From NCBI RefSeq assembly GCF_044385915.1, contig NZ_JBISCC010000127.1, positions 248,001 through 312,000 of the forward strand: a stretch of DNA of 64,000 nucleotides. The letters are read 5' to 3'. The translations under genes were made by a program, and so were the position numbers. Below are positions 34,264 to 43,800 of the stretch, piece after piece; the stretch's first letter is position 1; each line of letters opens with the position of its first letter. Source of the stretch: Thalassobellus citreus. GTDB taxonomy: Bacteria > Bacteroidota > Bacteroidia > Flavobacteriales > Flavobacteriaceae. The notes below the pieces were generated by a model. It had not been told where the DNA came from and ran no database searches. It saw only the letters and a list, made by a program, of their open reading frames with translations.

Positions 34264-35292
34264 TTTTTTGAAATCTGTTTTAAAATCAAAGGCTTTTAAA
34301 CCTTCATAAGCGTTAACGTCTTTTAATTTAGTTAAAGTAAAATCTTCTTGTTTACAGCTTGGTACTAAGCTCATTTCGGTAAGTCGTTTTGCTAAATATT
34401 CTTGTTCAAACTGTCCAGGGGTAGGAATAAAAAAGGCCTTTTTGTTAAGTTTTGCTAAGTCCATAACAGTTGTATAGCCAGACCTAGAAATAACTAAAGC
34501 ACTTTCGTTTATAGTTTTTTCTAACAACCCCGAAGTCATAAAATTATAGAGAGTTATATTTCCAAGAATTTGGATGCTTTGTTCTTCTTCCATGATGCCT
34601 TTAACAAAAACAACGTTGCCTTTATAATTTTTAAATTCTAACAGTAATTTTTCTTCAAGCAAAGTACGTTGAGGTTCAGGGCCAGAAAGTAAAATCATAA
34701 CATCATTAATAATTGGTGTTTGCTTTTTTTCAAATCGACTTAAAGGACCTATATATTCTAAAGGAATTTCAAAGCTATCAATATGTCCTAATTTACCACT
34801 TAGGTTAAGTATCCCATTGGTGTCTGGAACCCAACAAATATTGAATTTTTTAATAAATTTTTCATGAATTTTAGTGCTAAACCAAGTAGTAGATCCACTT
34901 AAAACATTCAATTGGTGTGTAATAAAAACCGAAGGCACTTTTTTGCTATAAACCCCCAATCTATTATCAGAAATAATACCATCAATACCCTTGTTATCAA
35001 TAATATGTTTTATTGCTTTTTTTTCAGCTTTTATCGCTTTAATAAGCTTAGGAGAATCTTTAATCATTTTTAATTTAAAAAACTTACCATTTTTAGCATA
35101 GGTAACATTGTAAGATGGTAGTTCAACCGATGAAAGATTTGGAAATTCTTTTTTTAAAAGCGAAAGTGCAACACCATCACTAGCAATAACAGGGATGTAA
35201 TTATTATCAATTAATGCTTTAATAATAGGAATGCATCGAGTTGCATGTCCTAATCCCCAATTTAGAGGTGCTACTAAAATTCTTTTTTTCAT
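34237..35292 (-). CDS. Glycosyltransferase, MurG-like fold (GT-B)
   Basis: A 351-residue protein with two lobes: N-terminal RILVAPLNWGLGHATRCIPI (glycine-rich acceptor loop) and a C-terminal nucleotide-sugar half with VMILLSGPEPQR, ALVISRSGYTTVMDLAKL and FIPTPGQFEQEYLAKRL, the last two typical of the UDP-sugar site in MurG and related GT28 enzymes. Donor and acceptor are unknown. The second copy of the structured leader element ends 13 bases before its ATG. It overlaps the kinase gene at its 3' end. Confidence 0.83.
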   Translation of the reverse strand: MKKRILVAPLNWGLGHATRCIPIIKALIDNNYIPVIASDGVALSLLKKEFPNLSSVELPSYNVTYAKNGKFFKLKMIKDSPKLIKAIKAEKKAIKHIIDNKGIDGIISDNRLGVYSKKVPSVFITHQLNVLSGSTTWFSTKIHEKFIKKFNICWVPDTNGILNLSGKLGHIDSFEIPLEYIGPLSRFEKKQTPIINDVMILLSGPEPQRTLLEEKLLLEFKNYKGNVVFVKGIMEEEQSIQILGNITLYNFMTSGLLEKTINESALVISRSGYTTVMDLAKLNKKAFFIPTPGQFEQEYLAKRLTEMSLVPSCKQEDFTLTKLKDVNAYEGLKAFDFKTDFKKLFSLFEGK

Positions 35293-35304
35293 TTTTATAG
35301 TTAT

Positions 35305-35386
35305 GGCGTGTCCATGCTAATGCATGGTCGGGCTTTCACAAGTCGCTCTCTGCGAGGAGCTCCAACAATTGTTCAATCCCTCACGC
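35305..35386 (-). ncRNA. Structured leader element, copy 2 (Flavo-1-like candidate)
   Basis: Read on the minus strand: GCGTG (35386-35382) closes with CACGC (35310-35306) around AGGGATTG, a variable hairpin region (GCTC...GAGC), the conserved AAAGCCCGACC, and a perfect hairpin CCATGC-ATTA-GCATGG (35327-35312). Copy 1 (7990-8075) has GCGTT/AACGC at the closing stem, so one base pair has changed on both sides. It lies directly before the glycosyltransferase start in the same direction. Confidence 0.62.
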
Positions 35387-35490
35387 AATTTTTTGGTAAT
35401 TTCAAAGATAAGGATATAAACACTCTCGTATATTTCCTTAATTTTACCAAATAATTATTATTTCAATAAAAATAAAATAATTAAGAAGCT

Positions 35491-36165
35491 GTGGGAAGTA
35501 AAAATAAGCTAAGGAGGTTTAGAGAAAACGAAACTTTTTCTAATGTTATTCAGCCAACAAGAGAAGAATTAGTAGATTCAAATTTCAATTTAAAAGGAAA
35601 TTGGAGATCAACAGTTTTTAAAAACGATAATCCTCTAGTTTTAGAATTAGGTTGTGGTAAAGGAGAGTATTCTGTTGCATTAGCTCAAAAATATCTTAAT
35701 AAAAATTTTATTGGTATTGATATAAAAGGAGCACGTTTTTGGCGAGGTGCTAAAACTGCTATTGAAGACAATATACCCAATGTTGCTTTTTTACGTACTC
35801 AAATTGAGCTTATAGATCATGCTTTTGGAGAAAATGAAGTAGACGAAATCTGGATTACATTCCCCGATCCGCAAATAAAATATAAGCGTACCAAGCATAG
35901 AATGACGAATGAGGTGTTTTTAAAACGATACAAAACCATTTTAAAACCAGACGGTGTGGTGAATTTAAAAACCGATAGCGAGTTTATGCATGGTTATACA
36001 CTTGGTTTGTTACATGGTGCAGGGCATGAAGTGTTATATGCCAATCATAATGTGTATAAACAAGAAGGAAGTCCAGAAGAAGTTACAAGTATTCAAACCT
36101 TTTACGAATCGCAATATTTAGAGCAAAACAAACCAATTACGTATATTCGGTTTAAAATTAAATAG
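35491..36165 (+). CDS. trmB: tRNA (guanine(46)-N7)-methyltransferase
   Basis: A 224-residue SAM-dependent methyltransferase that makes m7G46 in tRNA. Motif I is VLELGCGKGEYSVALA (about residues 50-65), the acidic GIDIKGARFWRGAK follows, and the family signature is WITFPDPQIKYKRTKHR near 125-141. The start is GTG (35491), giving VGSKNKLRRF; no better ATG is available. The LysE-family gene starts 3 bases after the stop, so trmB, lysE and the alkyltransferase-like gene form an operon. Confidence 0.94.
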   Translation: MGSKNKLRRFRENETFSNVIQPTREELVDSNFNLKGNWRSTVFKNDNPLVLELGCGKGEYSVALAQKYLNKNFIGIDIKGARFWRGAKTAIEDNIPNVAFLRTQIELIDHAFGENEVDEIWITFPDPQIKYKRTKHRMTNEVFLKRYKTILKPDGVVNLKTDSEFMHGYTLGLLHGAGHEVLYANHNVYKQEGSPEEVTSIQTFYESQYLEQNKPITYIRFKIK

Positions 36166-36167
36166 GT

Positions 36168-36797
36168 TTGAATATAACTTTTATCTTTTTTTTAGGACTC
36201 GTTATTGCATTAGTAGGTGTTATTCCTCCAGGTTTATTAAATATGACTGCTGCTAAAATTAGTTTAAAAGAAGGGCATGCTAGAGGTGTTGTGTTTTCAA
36301 TAGGTGTTTGCGTTGTTGTGTTAATTCAAACTTATGTAGCGGCCATTTTTGCAAGTTATTTAAGTAGTCACTTAGAGATTGTAGAAATTCTTCAACGTGT
36401 GGCTTTTGTTATTTTCGTTTTAATTACCATCTATTTTTTACTGATAGCTAAAAAAGAATCTAAAGAGCTTGTTGATCCTCAAATAAAAAGCAAGAAAAGT
36501 CGTTTTTTTCAAGGGGTCTTTTTGTCTGCTATTAATGTGTTTCCTATTCCTTATCAAGCGTATATGACCATTACTTTGGCGTCGTTTGGTTGGTTAGATT
36601 TTAGCCAAATTAGTATTATAGCATATATTTCAGGAGCCGCCATGGGAACCTTTGTAATGCTTTATGTATACATGTTCTTTTTTCATAAAATAAAAGATAA
36701 ATCAATTGCTTCACAAAAAAGCATGAATTACCTTATTGGAGGTATTACGGGCATTATTTCTATTATAACTTTAATTAATATTATTAAAGAAATGTAG
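36168..36797 (+). CDS. LysE family translocator
   Basis: A 209-residue inner-membrane protein with about six helices and the LysE family pattern GLVIALVGVIPPGLLNMTAAK in the first. These export amino acids or similar small molecules; the substrate here is unknown. It starts with TTG at 36168, three bases after trmB, and is followed 2 bases later by the alkyltransferase-like gene. Confidence 0.85.
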   Translation: MNITFIFFLGLVIALVGVIPPGLLNMTAAKISLKEGHARGVVFSIGVCVVVLIQTYVAAIFASYLSSHLEIVEILQRVAFVIFVLITIYFLLIAKKESKELVDPQIKSKKSRFFQGVFLSAINVFPIPYQAYMTITLASFGWLDFSQISIIAYISGAAMGTFVMLYVYMFFFHKIKDKSIASQKSMNYLIGGITGIISIITLINIIKEM

Positions 36798-36799
36798 CC

Positions 36800-37129
36800 A
36801 TGCAACAAGAAACATTAAACTTTTTTGAAAAGGTTTTTGAAGTTGCTAAACAAATACCTTACGGACGCGTTACAAGTTATGGAGCTATTGCTAAATATTT
36901 AGGAGCAGCCAGAAGTGCTCGTATGGTAGGTTATGCTATGAATGGTTCTCATAATAAAGATGTGCCAGCTCACAGGGTTGTAAATAGAAAGGGTTTGTTA
37001 ACTGGGAAGCATCATTTTGATGGCACCAATTTAATGCAACAACTTTTAGAAAGTGAAGGCGTACAAGTTATTGATAATCAAATTCAAAACTTTAATGAGG
37101 TGTTTTGGGATCCTAATGAAATAAAGTAA
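36800..37129 (+). CDS. Alkyltransferase-like protein (MGMT fold, no catalytic Cys)
   Basis: A 109-residue protein with the DNA-binding fold of O6-alkylguanine-DNA alkyltransferase: IPYGRVTSYGAIAKYLG, then GYAMNGSHN. Where alkyltransferases have the acceptor Cys in PCHRV, this reads PAHRV (about residues 56-60). It is therefore of the ATL type, which binds O6-alkylguanine, does not repair it itself, and hands the lesion to nucleotide excision repair. It is the last gene of the trmB operon and ends 3 bases before the stop of the convergent gene. Confidence 0.9.
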   Translation: MQQETLNFFEKVFEVAKQIPYGRVTSYGAIAKYLGAARSARMVGYAMNGSHNKDVPAHRVVNRKGLLTGKHHFDGTNLMQQLLESEGVQVIDNQIQNFNEVFWDPNEIK

Positions 37130-37132
37130 AGT

Positions 37133-37534
37133 TTATCCAATCTTTTTGCTGTTTTTAAAGTTGTGTTTTATAACCTGAGGTTTCTTTTTTTCTGTTGAAA
37201 GCGTTAAAATTTTAGCAAGAAGATCTGTTTCGTTTTTAAATAATGATTTCTTTAAAAGTTGCATTTCTACTTCCATATGGTTCTTTACCTCTTTTTTAAG
37301 CATATCTGTAAATGATAAGTTAAATAGCTTTTTATATAAAAAAGTATGGTTTGATATAGTGACTTCAGAATCACTAATACAAATTGAAATTTCATTTTTG
37401 TAATCAATTAAAAAGTATTCGTCAGAAATAGGAGAAATTAATTTTTTAATATTTTTATCTGAAGAATATTTTTTTACAATGTCAATAACATATTGAGCAT
37501 CTTCTTTTATTTCTTTTTTCTTAAATGTAAACAT
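37133..37534 (-). CDS. Hypothetical protein
   Basis: A 133-residue protein from ATG 37534 (MFTFKKKEIKEDAQYVIDIV). It is lysine-rich, without signal peptide or membrane helix, with alternating strands and helices (EYFLIDYKNEISICISDSEVTISN). I do not recognise a family. The longer frame to 37567 adds 11 residues and is less likely. The 224 bases upstream to 37758 are AT-rich, including a T-run near 37706, with nothing identified. Confidence 0.6.
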   Translation of the reverse strand: MFTFKKKEIKEDAQYVIDIVKKYSSDKNIKKLISPISDEYFLIDYKNEISICISDSEVTISNHTFLYKKLFNLSFTDMLKKEVKNHMEVEMQLLKKSLFKNETDLLAKILTLSTEKKKPQVIKHNFKNSKKIG

Positions 37535-37758
37535 ATTTATTGTTTTTACTTGAAGCGTATAAATCAAGTGTGTTTATACTTTAGAGACAAGTTTAATGCC
37601 AAAGTCACATGTTTTTGATTTTTAGGTATTTAGACGGGGTTTATTCTTTTTTTATCGATTATATTGAAATTTTAGAGCGTTATTTTATGATTTGTAATAG
37701 TATTTTTTTTTTTTGATAATCAGTTGATTAATTAGATGTAATAATTGTATTTATATGT

Positions 37759-38592
37759 CTAAAAGAAAAGGCCAACACCTAGTGTAGGAGTTGAAAAATT
37801 CTGATTTCCAATTTGAAGATATTCGTAACCCATAATTAGTTTGTGTTTTTTAATATGATAATTTATCAAAGCATTAAACTTATCAATGCTTTCGCTATTT
37901 ATGAAGGTTTGATTAAAGTTAATTTCAAGACTTAAAGGTTTTGCAAAAAATAATTCAGCTCCCAATCCATAAGTCAAGCCTAATTCATTAACAGCACCAT
38001 TAACATAAGTAGCTCCTAGACCCCACCAAGCATTAAATTTTTCTGTACGTACACGGTGGTATTTTGCAAGCGCGGTGTAAATAGCTAAATGATCTTTTCC
38101 AAAGTTAGGGTTGTTTTCCCATAATTGAAGGTAATTTAATTCTAATCCCAGTCTTTTTAAAAACCGCATATCCATATTTAATTGAGAGCCTTTTAATCGG
38201 CTGTTTTCCATAATATATCTAGCCGATAATGAGGTTCTAAAAATAGGAGTGTCTTTGTTCCATTCGTAAGTGTAGTTACCTTTTTTCGAATTGAAATAAG
38301 GGTATTTGCTTAGATATGCGTTGCTAGCTTGGTGTTCTTCTTCAAAAGGCGATTCAAAAGCAATACCATAAGCCGTATAAGCAAATATTTGTACAAAAAC
38401 ACCACCAACAAGTTCAGTTAAAAAATCATTATTAGAATTGTTGTCGTTGTCTTCGTTGCTACTGTAGTTTGTATTATAACTTTTAATGGTGTCCTCTTTT
38501 TCTTTTAAGCTTTCTTCGGCACGTTTAATTTTACTTTGTCCGTAACTTGAAATTCCAATAAAAAAGACAAAATATAGAATAGCATTTTTCAT
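37759..38592 (-). CDS. Predicted outer-membrane protein, function unknown
   Basis: A 277-residue protein with signal peptide MKNAILYFVFFIGISSYGQ, an acidic Asn/Asp/Ser-rich linker (about residues 40-60, SSNEDNDNNSNNDF), one hydrophobic patch, and then alternating beta-strand sequence ending in Phe-Phe (TPTLGVGLFF), typical of an outer-membrane barrel. I do not know a named family. It is transcribed alone, away from mrp. Confidence 0.7.
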   Translation of the reverse strand: MKNAILYFVFFIGISSYGQSKIKRAEESLKEKEDTIKSYNTNYSSNEDNDNNSNNDFLTELVGGVFVQIFAYTAYGIAFESPFEEEHQASNAYLSKYPYFNSKKGNYTYEWNKDTPIFRTSLSARYIMENSRLKGSQLNMDMRFLKRLGLELNYLQLWENNPNFGKDHLAIYTALAKYHRVRTEKFNAWWGLGATYVNGAVNELGLTYGLGAELFFAKPLSLEINFNQTFINSESIDKFNALINYHIKKHKLIMGYEYLQIGNQNFSTPTLGVGLFF

Positions 38593-38899
38593 AAGTCAGG
38601 TATGTGTTATTTAAAAAGTGTTTATTGCACATAAATCATACCAATACCAACTATAGAATGTGAAAAAAGTGTTATAATCTATATATAAAGAATTAAAGCT
38701 GTTAAACTTTAATTTTTAGACAATGACTTAAATCAGTTTATATCATAAAGAAAGCATATATCTTTATCAATCATTTCAATAAATCTGCTTTAAAATATTA
38801 ACTTTTCAGCGTATATTTGTACTTTAGAACAAATCTAAATTGTTTGCTGAAAGATAGATTTAGCGTGATGATTTTAATTTTGAACAAATAAGAATAAAG
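38593..38899. other. 307-base intergenic region upstream of mrp
   Basis: AT-rich, no credible gene. It contains a TGA-N6-TCA palindrome at 38724-38735 (ATGACTTAAATCAG with flanks), a -7 box TATATTTG at 38812-38819, and an inverted repeat AAATCTA (38831-38837)/TAGATTT (38855-38861) between the promoter and the mrp start, which could be an operator or leader hairpin. Confidence 0.5.
38812..38819 (+). promoter_or_regulatory. Candidate mrp -7 promoter box
   Basis: TATATTTG matches TAnnTTTG, leaving a leader of roughly 75 bases that contains the AAATCTA/TAGATTT inverted repeat. Confidence 0.4.
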
Positions 38900-40039
38900 A
38901 TGAAATTAAGTAAGCAAGATATACTCAAAGCTCTTGAGTCTATAACAGTACCTGGTGAAGGACAAAATATGGTTGAAAGTGGTGCTGTAAAAAACGTAGT
39001 TACTTTTGGTGATGAGGTTATTGTAGATATTACTATAAAGAATCCTAGCTTACAAGCTAAGAAGCGTACAGAAGTAGATATTTTAAAAACCATACATAAT
39101 TTGGTTTATGAAAAAGCTAAAATAACAGTAAATGTAAAGGTAGATGCGCCTGCTACACCAAAAGCAAATGTTATAAAAGGAAACCCTATTCCTGGAATAA
39201 AAAATATTGTGGCTGTAGCATCAGGTAAAGGTGGTGTTGGAAAATCTACAGTTACAGCAAATTTAGCAGTTAGTTTAGCTAAAATGGGCTTTAATGTTGG
39301 TGTATTAGATGCCGATATTTACGGACCATCAATTCCTATTATGTTTGATGTTGAGGCAGAAAAACCTTTAGCTGTTAATGTAGAAGGAAAATCTAAAATG
39401 AAGCCTGTAGAGAATTATGGTGTTAAAGTATTGTCTATTGGGTTTTTTACACAACCAGATCAAGCGGTTGTGTGGCGTGGGCCTATGGCAGCAAAAGCTT
39501 TAAATCAAATGATTTTTGATGCACATTGGGGAGAACTTGATTTTTTACTTTTAGATTTACCTCCAGGAACAGGTGATATTCATTTAAGCATTATGCAATC
39601 ACTTCCAATTACAGGAGCTGTTGTAGTTAGTACACCTCAAAATGTAGCTTTAGCCGATGCTAAAAAGGGAGTTGCTATGTTTCAACAAGACAGCATTAAT
39701 GTGCCTGTATTAGGAATTATAGAAAATATGGCATATTTTACACCAGATGAACTTCCTGATAATAAATATTATATATTTGGAAGAGAAGGTGCTAAAAATT
39801 TAGCAGAAGATTTACAAGTACCATTTTTAGGAGAAATACCATTGGTGCAAAGTATTAGAGAAGCAGGTGATGTTGGTCGTCCAGCAGCCTTACAAACAGC
39901 AACGCCGTTAGAGCAAGCTTTTGAAAAAATAACACAACACGTAGTTCAAGAAGTTGTAAACCGTAACGATGATTTACCACCTACTGAAGCTATAAAAATT
40001 ACAACGATGGCTGGATGTTCATCAGTTAATAAAAAATAA
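38900..40039 (+). CDS. Mrp/ApbC-type Fe-S cluster carrier ATPase
   Basis: A 379-residue P-loop ATPase: an N-terminal MIP18/DUF59 domain (about residues 1-80), the deviant Walker A VASGKGGVGKSTVTANLA near 106-123, DADIYGPS and LLLDLPPGTGD. It should move Fe-S clusters to target proteins. The CxxC found near residue 280 in many homologues is missing; that stretch reads NMAYFTPDELPDNKYYIFG, as I recall from other Flavobacteria. The NifU-like gene starts on the next base after its stop. Many Fe-S enzymes encoded in the next 15 kb would need such carriers. Confidence 0.92.
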   Translation: MKLSKQDILKALESITVPGEGQNMVESGAVKNVVTFGDEVIVDITIKNPSLQAKKRTEVDILKTIHNLVYEKAKITVNVKVDAPATPKANVIKGNPIPGIKNIVAVASGKGGVGKSTVTANLAVSLAKMGFNVGVLDADIYGPSIPIMFDVEAEKPLAVNVEGKSKMKPVENYGVKVLSIGFFTQPDQAVVWRGPMAAKALNQMIFDAHWGELDFLLLDLPPGTGDIHLSIMQSLPITGAVVVSTPQNVALADAKKGVAMFQQDSINVPVLGIIENMAYFTPDELPDNKYYIFGREGAKNLAEDLQVPFLGEIPLVQSIREAGDVGRPAALQTATPLEQAFEKITQHVVQEVVNRNDDLPPTEAIKITTMAGCSSVNKK

Positions 40040-40285
40040 ATGACAGCAGAAGAAGTTAGACTAAATGTAGAGAAAGCACTAGAGGAAATTCGTCCGTTTT
40101 TACAAAGTGATGGCGGCGATATTTCTCTATTATCTATAGAAGAAAACGATACCTTAGTTAAGGTACAGTTACAAGGTGCTTGTGTAGGTTGTAGCGTAAA
40201 TCAAATGACGCTTAAATCTGGTGTGGAAATGACTATTAAAAAGTATGTGCCACAAATAGAGAGAGTCGTTAATATAGTAGCTTAA
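40040..40285 (+). CDS. NifU-like Fe-S scaffold domain protein
   Basis: An 81-residue protein consisting of the NifU C-terminal domain alone, with the cluster-binding GACVGCSVNQMTLKSG (CxxC near residues 52-55). It acts as an Fe-S scaffold or carrier. It directly follows mrp with no gap and is co-transcribed with it. Confidence 0.92.
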   Translation: MTAEEVRLNVEKALEEIRPFLQSDGGDISLLSIEENDTLVKVQLQGACVGCSVNQMTLKSGVEMTIKKYVPQIERVVNIVA

Positions 40286-40306
40286 AAACGCTTTAATTTT
40301 TAAAAA

Positions 40307-40350
40307 TAGCTTAGTGCTGATTAACTTAATAATCATTTGCACTAAAGCTA
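40307..40350. terminator. Hairpin between the NifU-like gene and the HEPN gene
   Basis: TAGCTTAGTGC (40307-40317) pairs with GCACTAAAGCTA (40339-40350) with one bulged base, plus an inner TGATTA/TAATCA pairing. No long T-run follows, so termination is likely but weaker evidence. Confidence 0.55.
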
Positions 40351-40363
40351 AATATAATAAAGC

Positions 40364-40738
40364 TTAGATAACTTTTTCTTTTCTTAGAAAAGTGTCTAAG
40401 CTATCTGCAATATCAAAGCAATTATTAACTTTTGAAATCTCATTGCAGTATCTAGAATCTAGATCAAGCGCTTTACAATCAAAGCCTGTTAAGCTCACTT
40501 TTTCAAATTTTTTATTGATTTTTTTACATTTTTTATAGAGACTTTCTATCGTTTCGTCTTCAGTAGTAGCAACTTCATTTTTTAAAAGATACCCTTTTAA
40601 ATAATTTTCAATAGCATATTGAGAGTTTTTGCAAACTAAATAAGTTACAATATCTTCTTCTGGTTTGTATAGCTCTTTATTGGCTTGATTAAGTTTTTGA
40701 GCCGCATTTACAAATAGTTTACTGGCATCATTTTCCAT
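40364..40738 (-). CDS. HEPN domain-like protein
   Basis: A 124-residue, mostly helical protein. ASKLFVNAAQKLNQANKELYK and NSQYAIENYLKGYLL resemble the HEPN family (small helical bundles often in nucleotide or RNA-related systems). The R-x4-6-H ribonuclease motif of toxic HEPN proteins is not visible, and there is no partner nucleotidyltransferase gene next to it. It is therefore not called a toxin. It sits between the Fe-S carrier operon and the PFOR gene, and its role is unknown. Confidence 0.6.
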   Translation of the reverse strand: MENDASKLFVNAAQKLNQANKELYKPEEDIVTYLVCKNSQYAIENYLKGYLLKNEVATTEDETIESLYKKCKKINKKFEKVSLTGFDCKALDLDSRYCNEISKVNNCFDIADSLDTFLRKEKVI

Positions 40739-40776
40739 AACAAGTGTGTTTGTAGTTAATATTTATTAGTATTTTA

Positions 40777-40809
40777 ATTCCCCATGTTACAGTATGCAAC
40801 ATGGGGAAT
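40777..40809 (-). terminator. Hairpin after the PFOR gene
   Basis: ATTCCCCATGTT (40777-40788) pairs perfectly with AACATGGGGAAT (40798-40809). It lies 21 bases beyond the nifJ stop codon and is followed on the minus strand by TAAAATACT, so the T-run is weak but the stem is strong. Confidence 0.7.
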
Positions 40810-40830
40810 ATTATTTTAGTTAAGAGATTT

Positions 40831-43800
40831 TTACATATCTCTATAAATTTCTAAACGTTCCCATTTAGAATTTACTTCTTCCTGAGCTTGTTCAAGAAGT
40901 TGAGCTCCTAATTCTTCATTTTCTTTTACAACTCTAGTAAAACGTGTTTCATTATACATAAAGTCTTTAAGAGGGATTGAAGGTGCTTTAGAATCTAATC
41001 TAAACTTCTTGCCTTGTGGTTTAGAAGGGTCGAATCTAAATAATGGCCAGTAGCCACTCTCAACAGCTTTTTCTTGCTGAGAAACCCCTTTAGATAAATC
41101 ATAGCCATGTTCTCCACAATGTGAATAAGCAATAATTATAGATGTTCCAGGGAATGCTTCTGCTTCTTCAATAGCTTTAAGTGTTTGAAGATCTTTGGCT
41201 CCAATAGCAATTTGAGCTACATATACATTTTCATAAGAAACTGCTTGTAGAGCTAAACTTTTCTTACTGGTAAGCTTTCCAGATACAGAGAATTTTGCAC
41301 TGGCTCCTAAAGGTGTTGCTTTAGATGTTTGACCACCTGTATTAGAATATACTTCAGTATCCATTACTAAGATATTGATATTCTCTCCAGATGCTAAGAT
41401 GTGATCTACACCGCCAAAACCAATATCATATGCCCAACCATCGCCACCTAAAATCCATACAGATTTTTTACGCAAATACTCTGTTAGATGAGATAGTTTT
41501 TTAGCATTCTTATTATCGATACTCGCTAGTTTTTCGTTTAAGATGTCTAGATTTCTGAAATTCTCAGCTTTTTCTATTTCATTACTTTCAGGATTATTAA
41601 GAATTGCATCTACTAATTCTGTTCCAACTTCATTTTCAACAGACTTTAATAAGTTTACAGCAATTTCTTGTTTCTTACTTAAAGCCAATCTCATACCTAA
41701 ACCAAATTCAGCATTATCTTCAAATAGTGAATTTGCCCAAGCAGGACCTCTACCAAATTTATTGGTTGTGTAAGGTGTTGTTGGTAAATTACCACCATAT
41801 ATTGAAGAACATCCTGTTGCATTTGCTATTAAAATACTATCACCATATAGTTGGGTTAGTAATTTAACATAAGGTGTTTCTCCACATCCAGAACAAGCAC
41901 CAGAGAATTCAAATAAAGGTTCCAAGAATTGAGATCCTTTTACATTTGTAATACGCAATGCTTCTCTATTATAATCTGGTAAATCAATAAAGTAATCCCA
42001 GTTTGCATCTTCTACTGTTTCAACTTGCAGTTTTTTATGCATGTTGATAGCTTTAAAGTCAGGATCTTCTTTACTTACCGCAGGACAAACAGCAACACAA
42101 AGGTCGCAACCTGTACAGTCTTGAGGCGATACTTGAAGTACGTATGACTCTTCGTTTTTATTAAAAGGACTTCCTTTTGCAGCAGCCGATTTTAAAGATG
42201 CTGGTGCGTTTGATAAGGTTTCATTTGTAACAACTTTTGCTCTAATGGCTGCATGTGGACAAATAACAACACATTTATTACATTGTGTACATAAATCTGC
42301 ATCATCCCAAACTGGTACAGCATCTGCAATACCACTTTTTTCATATTTTGTAGTTCCTGTAGGGAAGGTTCCGTCAACAGGGAATGCGCTTACAGGTAAT
42401 TCATCTCCAAATCCACCTAGTATTTTTTCTAATACTTCAGTTACAAATCCATCAGGAGCATTCGTCATAGCAGTCTCTAAAGGTCTTTCGCTAGAAACTA
42501 CTTTTGGATATGTTACTTTTTCAAGATTAGCAAGCGAATTATCAACCGCTGTAAAATTCATCTGAACGATGCTTTCTCCTTTATGAGAATACGATTTTAC
42601 AATAGCGTCTTTAATTTTTTGAATAGCTTCCTCTTTTGGTAAAATACCAGAGATAGCAAAGAAACATGTTTGTAATACCGTATTTGTACGTTTACCAAGA
42701 TTAGATTCAGCCGCTACTTTTGTGGCATCAATAACATAGAAATTAATTTCTTTATCAATTAATTCTTTTTGAATTCGCTTAGGTAAGTGCCCCCATATTT
42801 CATCTTTAGAATATGGTGAGTTTAATAAGAAAGTACCGCCATGTTTTAAATCGGCAACCATATTATATTTCTTAATAAACTTATATTGATGACTCGCAAT
42901 AAAATCTGCTTTATCAATTAGGTATGAAGAGTATATTGGTTTTGGTCCAAAACGCAAGTGAGAAATGGTTTGGGCACCTGCTTTTTTAGAATCGTAAACA
43001 AAGTAACCTTGTACAAAGTTATCTGTAGTGTCTCCAATAATTTTAATAGAGTTTTTATTTGCTCCCACAGTACCATCAGATCCTAAACCGTAGAACATAC
43101 AATTAATAGTATTTCGTTCTATGTTAAAGGTTGTGTCAATTGGTAAACTTGTAAAAGTAACATCATCATTAATACCAACAGTAAAGTGGTTTTTAGGTTT
43201 ATCATCTAATAATTCATCATAAACACCTTTAACCATTTGAGGTGTGAATTCTTTAGAAGATAATCCGTAACGTCCACCAACAACAAGAGGCATGTCTTTA
43301 TCACTTTCATTAAATGCTGTAACAACATCTTGATAAAGAGGTTCGCCAACACTACCAGGTTCTTTAGTTCTATCAAGAACAGCAATTTTTTTAATCGTGT
43401 CTGGAATTGCATCAACAAAATGTTTTATTGAGAATGGTCTAAACAAACGAACAAATAATACACCTACTTTTTCTCCGTTATTTACCATAGCTTCAACGGC
43501 TTCTCTTGCTGCGCCTTCACCAGAACCCATAAGTATAATTAAACGTTCTGCTTCAGGATGTCCTTCATAATAGAATAGACTATATCTACGACCTGTATGT
43601 TCGTAGAATTCATTCATAGTTTCTTCTACAATTTCTGGTACTTTGTCGTAAAACGTATTGGCAGCTTCTCTAGCTTGGAAGAATACATCTGGATTTTGAG
43701 ATGTTCCTCTAATTACAGGACTGTCTGGGTCTAATGATCGACTTCTATGTTCAGAAATTTTGTCTTCAGGCATCATCGCTTCAATAATATCATCAGTAAT

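Noticed and set aside
37700..37720. Long T-run near 37706
   Set aside because: No stem precedes it and it lies between a gene start and a gene end on the same strand; treated as simple AT-rich DNA.
41543..42565. Several plus-strand frames of 76-106 residues opposite nifJ
   Set aside because: nifJ is complete and well recognised; the frames have no recognisable domain or start region.
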